Below are positions 16,398-25,942 of a stretch of 64,000 nucleotides of DNA, one piece after another (the stretch's first letter is position 1; each line of letters opens with the position of its first letter). The stretch is from Streptomyces cellulosae (GTDB taxonomy: Bacteria; Actinomycetota; Actinomycetes; Streptomycetales; Streptomycetaceae): NCBI RefSeq assembly GCF_000721105.1, contig NZ_JOEV01000001.1, positions 186,001-250,000 of the forward strand, read 5' to 3'. The position numbers were made by a program, and so were the translations under genes. Below the pieces are notes generated by a model. That model saw only the letters and a list, made by a program, of their open reading frames with translations. It had not been told where the DNA came from and made no database searches.

Positions 16398-18257
16398 GTG
16401 TCAGAACAGCGGCCAGTGCCATCGGGATCCGTCACAGGCGAGTCGGCCGCGCTGCGGCAGACCGGTGCCGCACCCCTGCACCGCGGCGAGCCGGGCCGGA
16501 TCGGCCCCTATCTGCCGCTGGCGCTGCTCGGCAGCGGCGGCATGGGGCGGGTCTATCTCGCCTGTCCCGTCGACGGCGGTCCCGATCTGTTCGCGGTGAA
16601 GGTCATCAGGCCGGAGTACGCGGACGACGCCAACTTCCGGCGCCGGTTCGAGCGGGAGGCCTCGGTGCACGCCCGGGTCCGCACACCGCACACGCCGGCG
16701 TTGTGCGGTACGGGCTTCCAGAACGAGCTGCTGTGGATGGCCACCGAGTACCTGCCCGGGATCGATCTGGCGGAGGCCGTGCGGGAGCACGGGGCCCTGG
16801 AGAGCGCCGCGGTGTGGCGGCTGGTGGCGGAGCTGGGGCGGGCGCTGGCCGACCTCGCGGCCGCGGGCATCGTGCACCGGGACCTCAAGCCGTCCAACGT
16901 GCTGCTGTGCGTCCGGGGCGCGTACGTGATCGACTTCGGTCTCTCCAAGGCCGTGGACGCGAGCGCCCTCACCGGCACGGGCAACCGGGTGGGAACGCCG
17001 GCGTACATGTCGCCGGAGCACCTGAGGACAGGCACCTCGGACACGCGGTCCGACGTGTTCTCGCTGGCCGGGACGCTCGTCTACGCGGCGACGGGGCGTG
17101 CTCCGTTCGGCGACGGCTCGGGGGTCGACGTCATGCACCGGGTGGCGTTCGAGGAACCGAACCGGGAGCTCCTCGGGGAGATCTCGGCGGCGGACCCGGC
17201 GCTCGGTGCGCTGCTCTCCGCCTGTCTGGCCAAGGAGCCCGAGCGGCGGCCCACTCCGCGGGAGCTGATCGACGCGGCCGGGGCGCACGCCGGGGCGGCC
17301 GGCTGGCCCGAGCCGCTGGCCGGCCGGGCGCTGGCCAGGCAGCGGGCGTTCGAGGTGCTGCGCCACCTCCCCGTCGAGCGGAAGGCTCGCTTACGGACCC
17401 CGATCGATCCGCAGACACCGGTGCCGCCGCACCCGGCAGGCCCTCCTGAGGCAGAGTCACCGACCCCGGGCGGTCCTGCCGGAGCGGAGCCACCGGCCCC
17501 GGGCGGTCCTTCCGCGGCAGGGTCGACGCACCCGGCCCTTCGGGAGGAGCCGGGCCGGCGTGCGACGGACCCGTCCGTCGCCACCCCGCCGGAGCCGTTA
17601 CCCACGGAGGACGGGGCCCGTGTCCGGGTCCGCACGCGGAGGAAGCCGCTGCTGGCCGTCGCCGCGGGCGTCGTCCTCTGCGCGGTGGCCGCCGGAATCT
17701 TCGTGCTCGTCCCCGAGGACAGCCCCGCGACCGCCGCACCCCCCGAGGCCGGCGCGTCGAGCAGTGACGGCGGTGTGCCCGGCAAAGCCGACTCCGCGCC
17801 CGCCCCCGGCGTCTCGCGACGGACGGCCGCGGTCGGCAAGAGCGCCGAGGGCGCCGCGCACACCGGTGGCGGCACCCCACGTCCCGAGTCCTCCGGCTCC
17901 GCCGGGACGGACCGCCCCGACACGTCCGACGCCCCCGCTGTCGGGCCCAGTTCGGCCCCCGACCCGACCACCGCCACGAGCAGTCCCCCCGCCGAGCCGG
18001 CGACCCCGCCCTGGATCTCCGACTGCACGTACTACGCCGGCAACGGACGCACCCGCCAGGGAGACAGCGGCAAACGAGTGCGGCAGGTGCAGTGCATGCT
18101 GACGAAACGCGGCTACGGCGTGGGGAGCACGGGCACGGATGGCGATTTCGGCCCTGGTACGGAGTCCGCGGTGCGCAGCTTCCAGAGCGCCGAGGGGCTG
18201 GCCGCCGACGGCATCGTGGGCCACGACACCTGGACCGCGCTCCGCGACACCGGGTGA
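16398..18257 (+). CDS. Membrane Ser/Thr protein kinase with external peptidoglycan-binding domain; two TTA codons
   Basis: 619 residues. The Hanks-type kinase domain (about 36-300) has GSGGMGRVY, VAIK-like AVKVI (Lys68), HRDLKPSN (Asp162), DFG (179-181) and GTPAYMSPE. A Pro-rich linker leads to one transmembrane helix (about 416-438), a Ser/Thr/Pro-rich stalk and a C-terminal peptidoglycan_binding_1 domain (about 543-619, RQGDSGKRVRQVQCML...FGPGTESAVRSFQ...VDTWTAL-like). This replaces the PASTA repeats of PknB/Stk, so the protein may sense cell wall directly. Leucine codons TTA occur at 17391-17393 (residue 332) and 17598-17600 (residue 401), making translation potentially dependent on the bldA tRNA. 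GTG start with a CTTCGGGGGA leader. Confidence 0.92.
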   Translation: MSEQRPVPSGSVTGESAALRQTGAAPLHRGEPGRIGPYLPLALLGSGGMGRVYLACPVDGGPDLFAVKVIRPEYADDANFRRRFEREASVHARVRTPHTPALCGTGFQNELLWMATEYLPGIDLAEAVREHGALESAAVWRLVAELGRALADLAAAGIVHRDLKPSNVLLCVRGAYVIDFGLSKAVDASALTGTGNRVGTPAYMSPEHLRTGTSDTRSDVFSLAGTLVYAATGRAPFGDGSGVDVMHRVAFEEPNRELLGEISAADPALGALLSACLAKEPERRPTPRELIDAAGAHAGAAGWPEPLAGRALARQRAFEVLRHLPVERKARLRTPIDPQTPVPPHPAGPPEAESPTPGGPAGAEPPAPGGPSAAGSTHPALREEPGRRATDPSVATPPEPLPTEDGARVRVRTRRKPLLAVAAGVVLCAVAAGIFVLVPEDSPATAAPPEAGASSSDGGVPGKADSAPAPGVSRRTAAVGKSAEGAAHTGGGTPRPESSGSAGTDRPDTSDAPAVGPSSAPDPTTATSSPPAEPATPPWISDCTYYAGNGRTRQGDSGKRVRQVQCMLTKRGYGVGSTGTDGDFGPGTESAVRSFQSAEGLAADGIVGHDTWTALRDTG

Positions 18258-18295
18258 CATCGCCCAGGCCCCCCAGAACGCCGGTCCCCAGTCCC

Positions 18296-19024
18296 TCAGA
18301 AGCCCTCTGGTCCTCCCGGCCGCCCGAGGGACCGGTAGCGGCGTTCGGGCCGCCCGGTGACCCCGTAGCGCAGGGACACGTCCGCGGTGCCGACGGTGTG
18401 GAAGTACTCCAGGTAGCGGCGGGCGCTGACGCGGGAGATGCCGACCGAGGTCGCGCACTCGGCGGCGGACAGGGAGCCCTCCGCGTCCCGGAGCGCGCGC
18501 TCGACCAGTGCGGCGGTCTCCACGCTCATCCCCTTGGGCAGCGTGCCGGGCGGCGGCGCCGGTACCGCGGCTCCGGCCAGCACCCGGTCCACGTCGGCCT
18601 GGCCGCGCACCACGGCGGTGAGCAGCCGGCCGCGCTGCTGGGCGTAGCGCTCCAGACGGGCCCGCAGATCCTCGTACGCGAAGGGCTTGAGGAGATAGTC
18701 GACGACACCGTGGCGTACGGCGCCGCGCACCGTGTCGGCCTCCCGGGCGGCGCTGACGACCATGACGTCGCAGTCGTGCCCGGCGGTGCGCAGCCGGGGG
18801 ATGACGTCCAGGCCGAAGACGTCCGGCAGGTACAGGTCGAGCAGGACGAGGTCGGGGCGCAGTTCGTCGACGGCGTGGGCGGCCTGCTCACCAGTGTGGG
18901 CGACCCCCACGACCCGGAACCGCCCGACGCGTTCGACGAAGGCGCGGTGGACTCTGGCCACCATGAAGTCGTCGTCGACCACGAGCACATCGATCGTGTC
19001 GGTCGTGACAGCCGTACGGCTCAT
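18296..19024 (-). CDS. CitB/DcuR-family response regulator
   Basis: 242-residue response regulator of the citrate/C4-dicarboxylate type. Receiver motifs are VVDDD, the phospho-acceptor in LVLLDLYLPD, MVVSAA and the Lys in YLLKPF. The C-terminal winged-helix-like DNA-binding region contains LSAAECATSVGISRVSARRYLEYF, typical for DcuR/CitB/MalR regulators in actinomycetes. It ends 38 bp from the convergent kinase gene. Its start overlaps the stop of a broken histidine kinase (ATGA), the normal arrangement for a coupled pair. It faces away from tctCBA, whose expression it would be expected to control. With its kinase lost it may be inactive, constitutive or fed by another kinase. Confidence 0.92.
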   Translation of the reverse strand: MSRTAVTTDTIDVLVVDDDFMVARVHRAFVERVGRFRVVGVAHTGEQAAHAVDELRPDLVLLDLYLPDVFGLDVIPRLRTAGHDCDVMVVSAAREADTVRGAVRHGVVDYLLKPFAYEDLRARLERYAQQRGRLLTAVVRGQADVDRVLAGAAVPAPPPGTLPKGMSVETAALVERALRDAEGSLSAAECATSVGISRVSARRYLEYFHTVGTADVSLRYGVTGRPERRYRSLGRPGGPEGF

Positions 19025-19306
19025 CGGGGCGCTCCTTCCGCCACCGCGTCGGTGAGGTGGCTGACGGTCATACGGGCGATGAACCTGGCCCCGTCGGGGG
19101 TGTCGGTCACCGAGATCTCACCCCCGTGACGCTCGCAGACCAGGCGGGTGAGCGCCAGACCGATGCCCCGCTCTGCCCTCCTGGGCGGCCTTGGTGGTGA
19201 AGCCGTACGCGAACACCTCCCGGGCGAGTTCCGGTGCGACGCCGGGGCCCGTGTCGCGGACCACGATCTCCACGCTGGAGGCGTCCTGCCGCAGTTGGCC
19301 CACGAC
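19021..19306 (-). pseudogene. Remnant of a CitA/DcuS-type histidine kinase
   Basis: Only the C-terminal ATPase region is left, split over two frames. Reading leftward, about 19306-19175 encodes VEIVVRDTGPGVAPELAREVF followed by YGFTTKAAQEG (N/G1 and F boxes). The continuation GIGLALTRLVCERHGGEI (G2 box) is in another frame, 19173-19021. A one-base shift near 19172-19177 joins them. The sensor, membrane helices and phospho-acceptor His are absent: upstream sequence runs directly into the tctC leader. The stop still overlaps the regulator's start. Together these show a 5' deletion plus a frameshift. A sequencing error could explain the shift but not the missing two thirds. Confidence 0.8.
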
Positions 19307-19456
19307 CCCGGCGGATGCCGCTGACCGCAATGACCACAACCTCCGTTGCTTCCGGAAGCGAGACAGGCCCGCGGCACGGCGGCACCATGTGGCCCACGTC
19401 ACGCTCCCAAGAGGCATCCCCCCAACTCATCGACGTACCGACAGGTGGTGGCACTC

Positions 19457-20443
19457 GTGCGCCTGCGCACCCCCTTCGCCGTGCTCGGAGCCGCCGTGCT
19501 CGTGCTCGTGGGACCGCCGCTGCTCACGGCCGGCAGCGATGCCGCGACGGGCACGCAGATCCCGGGCCTGCGCTTCATGGTCCCCAACACGCCCGGCGGC
19601 GGCTACGACATCACGGCCCGGACGGCCGCGAAGAACGCCGAGGACGCCGGACTCACGCACAACATCGAGGTGTTCAACCTGCCCGGCGCCGGCGGCACCG
19701 TCGGCCTCAGCCGGCTGGTGAGCGAGCACGGCAACGGCAAGCTCGCCATGTCGATGGGGCTCGGTGTGGTGGGTGCCGTCCGTTCCAACCACGCGCCCAG
19801 GACGCTCGCCGACACCACGCCGATCGCCCGGCTCACCGAGGAACAGGATGTCGTCGTGGTCGGCAAGGACTCCCCGTACAAGACGATCGACCAGCTCGTC
19901 GACGCCTGGAAGGCCCGCCCCGGCAAGCTCCCGGTGGGCGGCGGGTCCTCGCCCGGCGGGCCGGACCATCTCGCGCCGATGCTGATGGCGCGGGCCGCCG
20001 GTATCGCTCCGAAGGACGTCAACTACATCCCCTTCGACGGCGGTGGCGAACTGCTCGCCTCGATCCTCGGCGACAAGGTCGCCTTCGGGGTGTCCGGCGT
20101 CGGTGAGTACCTGGACCAGATCAAGGCGGGCGAGCTGCGGGTGCTCGCGGTCACCGGTCCCGAACGGGTCGACGACCTCGAGGACGCGCCCACGCTCAAG
20201 GAGTCCGGCTACGACGTCGACTTCACCAACTGGCGCGGCATCGTCGCCCCGCCGGGCCTGTCCGACGCCGAGCGCGACAAGCTCGCACGCCTCGTCGAGG
20301 AGCTGCACGACTCCCCCGAGTGGCGCAGGTCCCTGCAACAGAACGGCTGGGACGACGCGTTCCTGACCGGCGAGAGGTTCGGCGACTTCCTGGGCGCCCA
20401 GGACAAGCGCGTGGTGTCGGTACTGAAGGAGCTGGGGCTGTGA
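19457..20443 (+). CDS. tctC: Tripartite tricarboxylate transporter substrate-binding protein
   Basis: 328 residues from the GTG at 19457, selected because it starts directly at the signal peptide (RLRTPFAVLGAAVLVLVG...) with AGGTGGTG just upstream; earlier GTGs at 19445 and 19448 are possible. Family features are the FMVPNTPGGGYDITART start of the mature domain, the FNLPGAGGTVGLSRL block and GGSSPGGPDHL. TctC proteins (Bug family) bind citrate, other carboxylates or aromatic acids outside the cell and hand them to TctAB. Its stop overlaps the tctB start (GTGA). Confidence 0.92.
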   Translation: MRLRTPFAVLGAAVLVLVGPPLLTAGSDAATGTQIPGLRFMVPNTPGGGYDITARTAAKNAEDAGLTHNIEVFNLPGAGGTVGLSRLVSEHGNGKLAMSMGLGVVGAVRSNHAPRTLADTTPIARLTEEQDVVVVGKDSPYKTIDQLVDAWKARPGKLPVGGGSSPGGPDHLAPMLMARAAGIAPKDVNYIPFDGGGELLASILGDKVAFGVSGVGEYLDQIKAGELRVLAVTGPERVDDLEDAPTLKESGYDVDFTNWRGIVAPPGLSDAERDKLARLVEELHDSPEWRRSLQQNGWDDAFLTGERFGDFLGAQDKRVVSVLKELGL

Positions 20444-20979
20444 CGACGCGGACCACTGACATTCCCGACACGCCGTCGGACGAGCGGCGCTCGTGGCTGC
20501 GCGAGCACTCCGAACTCGGCGTGTGCGTCCTGCTGCTGGCGCTCGGCGTGCTGGTCCTGACCGACGCGCTCACCATGGACGTCGACCTCACCCAGCGCGG
20601 GCCCGTCGGACCGAAGACCGTGCCGGTCGTCGTCGGCGTCGGACTGCTGGTCATCGCCGCGCTGCTCGCCGTGGACGTGCTGCGCGGCGGTCGGGGCCAG
20701 GCCGAGACCGGCGAGGACGTCGACCTCTCCGAACCCGCCGACTGGCGCACGGTGGTACTGCTGACCGGGGTGTTCCTCGGCGCGGCCGCCCTCATCGAAC
20801 CGCTCGGCTTCCCCGTCGCGGGCGCGCTGCTGTTCTGGGGGGCGGCCTTCGCGCTCGGCAGCCGCCGGACCGACCGGGATCCGCTCATCGCGGCCGTGCT
20901 GTCCCTCGTCACCTACGTCGTCTTCAACAACCTGCTCGGGGTGCCGCTGCCCGGCGGCCCGCTGATGGGAGTGCTGTGA
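20440..20979 (+). CDS. tctB: Tripartite tricarboxylate transporter small membrane subunit
   Basis: 179-residue TctB protein with four predicted helices: [56 protein letters not shown] and the stretch from [16 protein letters not shown] to the C-terminal [12 protein letters not shown]. The GTG start overlaps tctC by 4 bp, and tctA follows after 1 bp. TctB forms the small membrane component of this ion-coupled secondary importer. Confidence 0.9.
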   Translation: MTTRTTDIPDTPSDERRSWLREHSELGVCVLLLALGVLVLTDALTMDVDLTQRGPVGPKTVPVVVGVGLLVIAALLAVDVLRGGRGQAETGEDVDLSEPADWRTVVLLTGVFLGAAALIEPLGFPVAGALLFWGAAFALGSRRTDRDPLIAAVLSLVTYVVFNNLLGVPLPGGPLMGVL

Positions 20980-20980
20980 C

Positions 20981-22483
20981 ATGGACGCCCTCACCTCCCT
21001 GATGGACGGCTTCGGTACGGCCCTGACGCCGGTCAACCTGCTGTGGGCGGCCGTCGGTGTGCTGCTCGGGACCGCGATCGGCGTGCTGCCCGGCATCGGG
21101 CCGGCGATGGCGGTCGCGCTGCTGCTGCCGGTGACGTACGGACTCGATCCGACCGGCGCGTTCATCATGTTCGCCGGCATCTACTACGGCGCGATGTTCG
21201 GCGGCTCGACCACCTCGATCCTGCTGAACACGCCCGGCGAGAGTGCCGCCGTGGTCGCCGCCATGGAGGGCAATCCGATGGCGAAGTCCGGGCGTGGCGC
21301 GCAGGCGCTCGCGGCCGCCGCCATCGGTCACTTCGCGGGCGGGCTGATCGGCACGACCCTGCTGGTCGCGCTCGCGCCGACGGTCGCGGACCTGGCGGTG
21401 GACATCGGCGCGCCGGACTACTTCGCCATCATGGTGCTGGCGTTCATCGCCGTGACGTCCGTGCTGGGCTCGTCCCGCATCCGCGGTCTCGCGTCCCTGC
21501 TCATCGGGCTGACGCTCGGTCTGGTGGGACTCGACCAGATGACCGGCCAGCAGCGGCTGACGTTCGGTTCGCTCCAACTCGCCGACGGCATCGACGTGGT
21601 GATCGTGGCGGTCGGTCTCTTCGCGATCGGCGAGGCCCTGTGGGTCGCCGCGCACCTGCGGCGCCTGCCGGCCGAGCCGATCCCGGTGGGCCGACCGTGG
21701 CTCGGCCGCGACGACGTGCGGCGGACCTGGAAGTCGTGGCTGCGCGGCCCGTTCATCGGCTTCCCGTTCGGCGCGATTCCGGCGGGCGGCGCCGAGATCC
21801 CCACGTTCCTCTCCTACGTGACGGAGAAGCGCCTGTCGAAGCACCAGGAGGAGTGGGGCCGCAAGGGCGCCATCGAGGGCGTGGCGGGTCCGGAGTCGGC
21901 GGCGTCGGCCTCGGCGGCGGGCACCCTGGTGTCGATGCTGACCCTGGGGCTGCCGACCACGGCGGTGGCGGCCGTCATGCTGGCCGCCTTCCAGCAGTAC
22001 GGCATCCAGCCGGGCCCGCTCCTGTTCGAACGCGAACCGGACCTGGTGTGGGGCCTGATCGCCTCCCTGTTCGTCGGCATGGTGCTGCTGCTCGCGCTCA
22101 ACCTGCCGCTGGCGCCGGTGTGGGCCAAGCTGCTGCGCATCCCACGGCCGTATCTGTACGCGGGGATCATGTTCTTCGCGGCGGTCGGCGCGTACGCGGT
22201 CGGCGGTGAGGTCGTCGACCTGGTGATCCTCCTGATCATCGGCCTGATCGGGTTCGGCATGCGCCGCTACGGGCTGCCGATCCTGCCGGCGGTGATCGGT
22301 GTCATCCTCGGCCCGAACGCCGAGCAACAGCTGCGCCGGGCCCTGCAGATCAGCGACGGCAGCGTCACGGGACTGGTCGACACGCCCTTCGCGGTGAGCG
22401 TGTACGCGGTGATCGTGCTGCTGCTGGCCTGGCCGCTGCTGAAGAAGCTCGGCGCTCTCACTCGTCGTTCACCCAGCGCATGA
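20981..22483 (+). CDS. tctA: Tripartite tricarboxylate transporter large membrane subunit
   Basis: 500-residue, about 11-12-helix TctA protein, the translocating subunit of the TTT system. Conserved features are the [54 protein letters not shown] block near the N-terminus and the related repeat [20 protein letters not shown]...[13 protein letters not shown] in the second half. Last gene of tctCBA. Its end overlaps the convergent luxC-like gene by 26 bp, leaving no room for a separate terminator. Substrate is a carboxylate; citrate is the family archetype but is not proven here. Confidence 0.93.
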   Translation: MDALTSLMDGFGTALTPVNLLWAAVGVLLGTAIGVLPGIGPAMAVALLLPVTYGLDPTGAFIMFAGIYYGAMFGGSTTSILLNTPGESAAVVAAMEGNPMAKSGRGAQALAAAAIGHFAGGLIGTTLLVALAPTVADLAVDIGAPDYFAIMVLAFIAVTSVLGSSRIRGLASLLIGLTLGLVGLDQMTGQQRLTFGSLQLADGIDVVIVAVGLFAIGEALWVAAHLRRLPAEPIPVGRPWLGRDDVRRTWKSWLRGPFIGFPFGAIPAGGAEIPTFLSYVTEKRLSKHQEEWGRKGAIEGVAGPESAASASAAGTLVSMLTLGLPTTAVAAVMLAAFQQYGIQPGPLLFEREPDLVWGLIASLFVGMVLLLALNLPLAPVWAKLLRIPRPYLYAGIMFFAAVGAYAVGGEVVDLVILLIIGLIGFGMRRYGLPILPAVIGVILGPNAEQQLRRALQISDGSVTGLVDTPFAVSVYAVIVLLLAWPLLKKLGALTRRSPSA

Positions 22484-23846
22484 GCCGTTGCAGCGGGTAG
22501 AAGCCGTCGTGGGACAGTCCCGGCGGCATACCGCCCGCCCTGCCGAGGGAGACCACGCGCTGCACCCCGGCGCAGGCGAGGGCGTCACGCAGTTCCGCCT
22601 TGCGGGCGTCGGGATACACGCCGACCGTCTGGGTGGCGACACCGGCATGGACGACGGCTTCTGAGAGGGCAGCGACCGGGACGACGTCGACGATCTTCCC
22701 GTCGGGGTGGAAGTCCACGGGTTCCGGTGAGCGGATGACCAGGCCCTGCCCGTCGTAGCCGCCCCACACTCGGTACTCGGGTTCCATGGAACGCAGGACG
22801 TCGATCTCCTCGCGGAGTTCCGACGCGACCCGTGGACCGCCGGCCGAGCTGAACTCCCGAGCCACTGCGAGACGTTCGCACAGCAGGGCGGCGTAGCGGT
22901 CGGCGTCGTCCCAGGATCCCTCGACGAACTGGAAGCGGCTGGCCACGCACGCCTGCTGGTTGAAGAACGTGGCGTCGGCGGCGCCCGCGTCGGCTGCCCG
23001 GGCCAGGCTCTCCTCGGACGCGAAGGCCTCGCGGCCGATCATCGAGATGGAGGTCTTGGGGTCGAAGGAGACCAGCTCGAACCCCGGACCCAGGTACTTC
23101 AGCGCGCTGCGGATGGTGGACTCGCCGCCCCAGGCGACCAGTTTGTCGAAGAACTGCGGGCGGAACAGCACGCTCTCCACCGCCTCGTCGCCGCCGCGCC
23201 AGTACACCGCCGAGAACGACCGCACCACCGGGTGCCCGGGGGCGACCGCGGCCATGGTGCGCAGGATCGCGGTCGCGGTGAACAGGTCGTTCGAGGGCAG
23301 CTTCAGCAGGTTGACGCCCTTGGTGAGGGCGCCGCGCACGACGGACATCGCCGCGACGCCGGGTGCGTTGCCGGCGATGATGTGCACCAGGCGGGGCGGG
23401 AACGCGCGGGTGGCGGCGATCCTGTTCTCGGGCAGCCGCACCTCGCGCCATCCGTCGAGGACGTCCGCCCCGCCGAGTTCGTGGTCGATCTGGGCGTACA
23501 GGCCGGCCCGCTGGAAACTGCGCCACAGCACGGCGTAGGCGCGTTCCAGCACCTCCGCTGGCAGCGGGCTGACCGGGGCCATCCGCTCCAGGGCTTCGGC
23601 GAGCAGACCCGCGCGGTCCGCCTTGAGTGCCTCACCGGTCTCCACGAGGAGGTCGACGATCTCCGCGACCGGTACGTGGAAGGCGGGTCCGGGTTCGGTG
23701 CGGGGCCACACGAGGCGGTTCAGGTCGAGGCCCGGTGCGGTGAACCGGCCGAGGTCGACCGGGGCGCTGTCGTCGACCTCGCCCCGGACCACGTGGACGA
23801 CGGCCACGGATCCGGCCGCGGTGCCGTCGAGTGTCGTACCGCTCAT
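22458..23846 (-). CDS. luxC: LuxC-type acyl-CoA/acyl-protein reductase
   Basis: 462 residues from the ATG at 23846. LuxC proteins are aldehyde-dehydrogenase-like enzymes that reduce an acyl thioester to the aldehyde with NADPH, through an acyl-cysteine. The expected nucleophile is Cys300 in [10 protein letters not shown]. The [32 protein letters not shown] region fits the cofactor-binding part. The start codon overlaps the stop of the luxE-like gene by 1 nt. No luciferase (luxAB) or luxD is nearby, so the role is metabolic: making or consuming an aldehyde from the acid imported by the adjacent ABC system. Last gene of the livK-livF-luxE-luxC operon. Confidence 0.85.
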   Translation of the reverse strand: MSGTTLDGTAAGSVAVVHVVRGEVDDSAPVDLGRFTAPGLDLNRLVWPRTEPGPAFHVPVAEIVDLLVETGEALKADRAGLLAEALERMAPVSPLPAEVLERAYAVLWRSFQRAGLYAQIDHELGGADVLDGWREVRLPENRIAATRAFPPRLVHIIAGNAPGVAAMSVVRGALTKGVNLLKLPSNDLFTATAILRTMAAVAPGHPVVRSFSAVYWRGGDEAVESVLFRPQFFDKLVAWGGESTIRSALKYLGPGFELVSFDPKTSISMIGREAFASEESLARAADAGAADATFFNQQACVASRFQFVEGSWDDADRYAALLCERLAVAREFSSAGGPRVASELREEIDVLRSMEPEYRVWGGYDGQGLVIRSPEPVDFHPDGKIVDVVPVAALSEAVVHAGVATQTVGVYPDARKAELRDALACAGVQRVVSLGRAGGMPPGLSHDGFYPLQRLMRWVNDE

Positions 23847-25195
23847 CAGTGGATCATCCCCCGCACATAGGAGTCGAGTGTCGCGGCGCAGGTGATCTTG
23901 TCGTCGCCGCCGAGGTCGCCGTAGCGCCGGATGTCCGGCAGGACCGCCGGTCCCGGGCGGCCGCAGGGGCACGGCGAGAAGTCCACGAAGACCCGGTCGC
24001 CGCTGATCAGCCCGCCCCAGCGGCCCTCCAGGGACACGTCGAGGAAGGCGAACCGCCCCTCCACGACACCGCGTCCGGGGTTGAGCAGCTTCTCACCGGG
24101 CTCGTCCAGCACCAGGGGGATCACCCAGGGCGGCACGTGGTAGTTGCCCTGCTCGCAGGCGAGGCAGGAGCCCTGGAGCTCGGTCATGCCGTAGCTGCGT
24201 ACGCGGCGTACGCCGTCGTAGAAGGCAGCCAACTGCTGCTGGTAGTCGTCGGGCAGGGCGCGGCCCTTGTTGCCGCCGCCGCTGAGCACCAGTGTGTCCG
24301 GGTGCAGGCTGCCGTCGGGTACGCCGCGGGCGCGCAGGGCCTGGATGAGGGTGAACTGCTGGTTGTTCATGCCCGCGATCAGCAGCGGCTCGTCGCGGTG
24401 CGCGGCGATGTCGTCGACGATCTGGGCCATGGCCGCGCCCAGTTCCTGCTCGCGGGACCCGGAGGCGGTCTCGAAGGAGCTGATCTCCTGCGGGGTCGCG
24501 GTGCCCTCCGCGATCCGGCGGCGCAGCAGCGCGCTGCTCATCAGCTCGGACACCCGCATCGGGTCCTCGGTGAGCAGCCGGGTCTCGCCGGGTTGCGCGA
24601 AGACGTCGGCGTGCCAGCGGAAGCCGTCGATGGAGCGCATCGGGCCGCTCGCGGGCGCGAGCAGATAGCCGCGGCGGGTGGGTTTGGCCGGCAGCGGGTC
24701 GGGCCAGCAGGTGAGGTGCTCCAGGATGTCGTGCAGGAAACTCAGGTCGCCGGCGTCGCAGTTGAGGAAGGAGACCTTTCCCGAGGTGCCGCTGGTGATG
24801 TACGGGCGGTGGCCGGCGGCGGTGATGCGCTCGGTCCACTCGTCGATGTCGCGGACGCCGTCCATGTCGACGTCGCCGGGTTCGACCGCGGACACGGTGG
24901 TGTACCAGCGCAGCAGGCGGTCCCAGCGGCCGGCGGTGATGAGGGAGACGGGGTACGACTTGTAGCTGGTGTGCGAGAAGAGCAGCGGTACGAGGTCGTC
25001 GAGGCCGGTGACCTCGTCCACGCCGGTCTCCGCCGCCCGGGTGCGCAGCAGCGGAACCCGCTCGCGGTGCGCGGCGAAGGTCTCCCGGGCGGCCTCCAGC
25101 TGCAGTTCCCTCAGCTCGTCGGCGGGTTGGTCGAAGGTGTCGCCGGAGAGGACGAGGGATCGGATCTGCTCGCGTGCGCTTGCCACGGCTTTCAC
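23846..25195 (-). CDS. luxE: LuxE-type acyl-protein synthetase
   Basis: 449 residues, GTG start. LuxE enzymes activate a carboxylic acid with ATP and hold it as a thioester on a cysteine before passing it to LuxC. Visible motifs are the phosphate-binding TSGTSGK (134-140), the adenylation motif YGMTE (335-339) followed by a Cys in the CEQGNYH segment (Cys347), a plausible acyl acceptor, and RYGDLGGDDK near the C-terminus. Starts 1 bp after the livF-type stop and ends overlapping luxC, so the acid-activating and reducing enzymes are made together with the transporter. The acid specificity cannot be predicted. Confidence 0.85.
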   Translation of the reverse strand: MKAVASAREQIRSLVLSGDTFDQPADELRELQLEAARETFAAHRERVPLLRTRAAETGVDEVTGLDDLVPLLFSHTSYKSYPVSLITAGRWDRLLRWYTTVSAVEPGDVDMDGVRDIDEWTERITAAGHRPYITSGTSGKVSFLNCDAGDLSFLHDILEHLTCWPDPLPAKPTRRGYLLAPASGPMRSIDGFRWHADVFAQPGETRLLTEDPMRVSELMSSALLRRRIAEGTATPQEISSFETASGSREQELGAAMAQIVDDIAAHRDEPLLIAGMNNQQFTLIQALRARGVPDGSLHPDTLVLSGGGNKGRALPDDYQQQLAAFYDGVRRVRSYGMTELQGSCLACEQGNYHVPPWVIPLVLDEPGEKLLNPGRGVVEGRFAFLDVSLEGRWGGLISGDRVFVDFSPCPCGRPGPAVLPDIRRYGDLGGDDKITCAATLDSYVRGMIH

Positions 25196-25196
25196 C

Positions 25197-25931
25197 TCAG
25201 TCGGTTGCGTAGGTTGTCTTTTCCGCCGCGTGGGTCGCGTTCGCCGCGAGGTACGACGACTCGATCGCGTCCAGGTTGCCGCGCAGTTCCTTCGGGGTGC
25301 CGGTCATGGTGACGCGGCCGCGGTGCAGGACGTACACGCGGTCGGCGATGTCCAGCACCTTGCGCACATGCTGTTCGACCAGCAGCGCGCCGAGGCCGTG
25401 GTCGGCCGCCTCGCGCACCGCGCGCAGGAGGCGGTCGACCACCAACGGGGCGAGACCGAGGGAGAGTTCGTCCGCGAGGAGCAGCTTGGGCTCGCGGCAC
25501 AGGGCGCGGGCCAGCGACAGCATCTGCTGCTCGCCGCCGGAGAGCATGCCCGCGCCCGTCCTCAGGCGTTTTTCGAGCTCGGGGAAGAGCTCCAGGGCCT
25601 GCCGGGTCGTCACCCGGCCGACCCGCAGGTTTTCCGCGGTGTCGAGCCGGGTGAACACCGCCCGCTCACCGACGTACGCCAGGCCCTGGCGGGCGCGGCG
25701 GTGCAGCGGTGCGCGGCCGGGTTCGCCCAGCCAGCGCACCTCGCCGCCCATCGGTGCCAGGCTGCCGGAGAGCGCCCGGAGGATGGTGGTCTTGCCCGCG
25801 CCGTTGGGGCCGAGCAGGGCGACGACCTCGCCGGGCCGGACCTCCAGGTCGAGGTCGCGTACGACGGGCTGGCTGCCGTATCCGGCGGACAGGGAGCGGG
25901 CTTCGATCAGGGGTGCGTCGGTGTCGGGCAC
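25197..25931 (-). CDS. livF: Liv-type ABC transporter ATPase (LivF class)
   Basis: 244 residues from the GTG at 25931, 11 bp after the binding-protein stop and preceded by GAGGAGCAGG; longer starts would run into the upstream gene. Walker A is GPNGAGKTT, signature MLSGGEQQMLSLARAL, Walker B LLLADELSLGLAP and switch His LVEQHV, all typical of LivF. The second ATPase (LivG class) and both permeases are encoded as one fused protein on the opposite strand, so this importer is assembled from two divergent transcripts. Confidence 0.9.
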   Translation of the reverse strand: MPDTDAPLIEARSLSAGYGSQPVVRDLDLEVRPGEVVALLGPNGAGKTTILRALSGSLAPMGGEVRWLGEPGRAPLHRRARQGLAYVGERAVFTRLDTAENLRVGRVTTRQALELFPELEKRLRTGAGMLSGGEQQMLSLARALCREPKLLLADELSLGLAPLVVDRLLRAVREAADHGLGALLVEQHVRKVLDIADRVYVLHRGRVTMTGTPKELRGNLDAIESSYLAANATHAAEKTTYATD

Positions 25932-25942
25932 GGACCTGCTCC

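Noticed and set aside
22458..25195. Bioluminescence operon
   Set aside because: LuxC- and LuxE-like proteins are present, but there is no luxA, luxB or luxD; the context is transport and catabolism.
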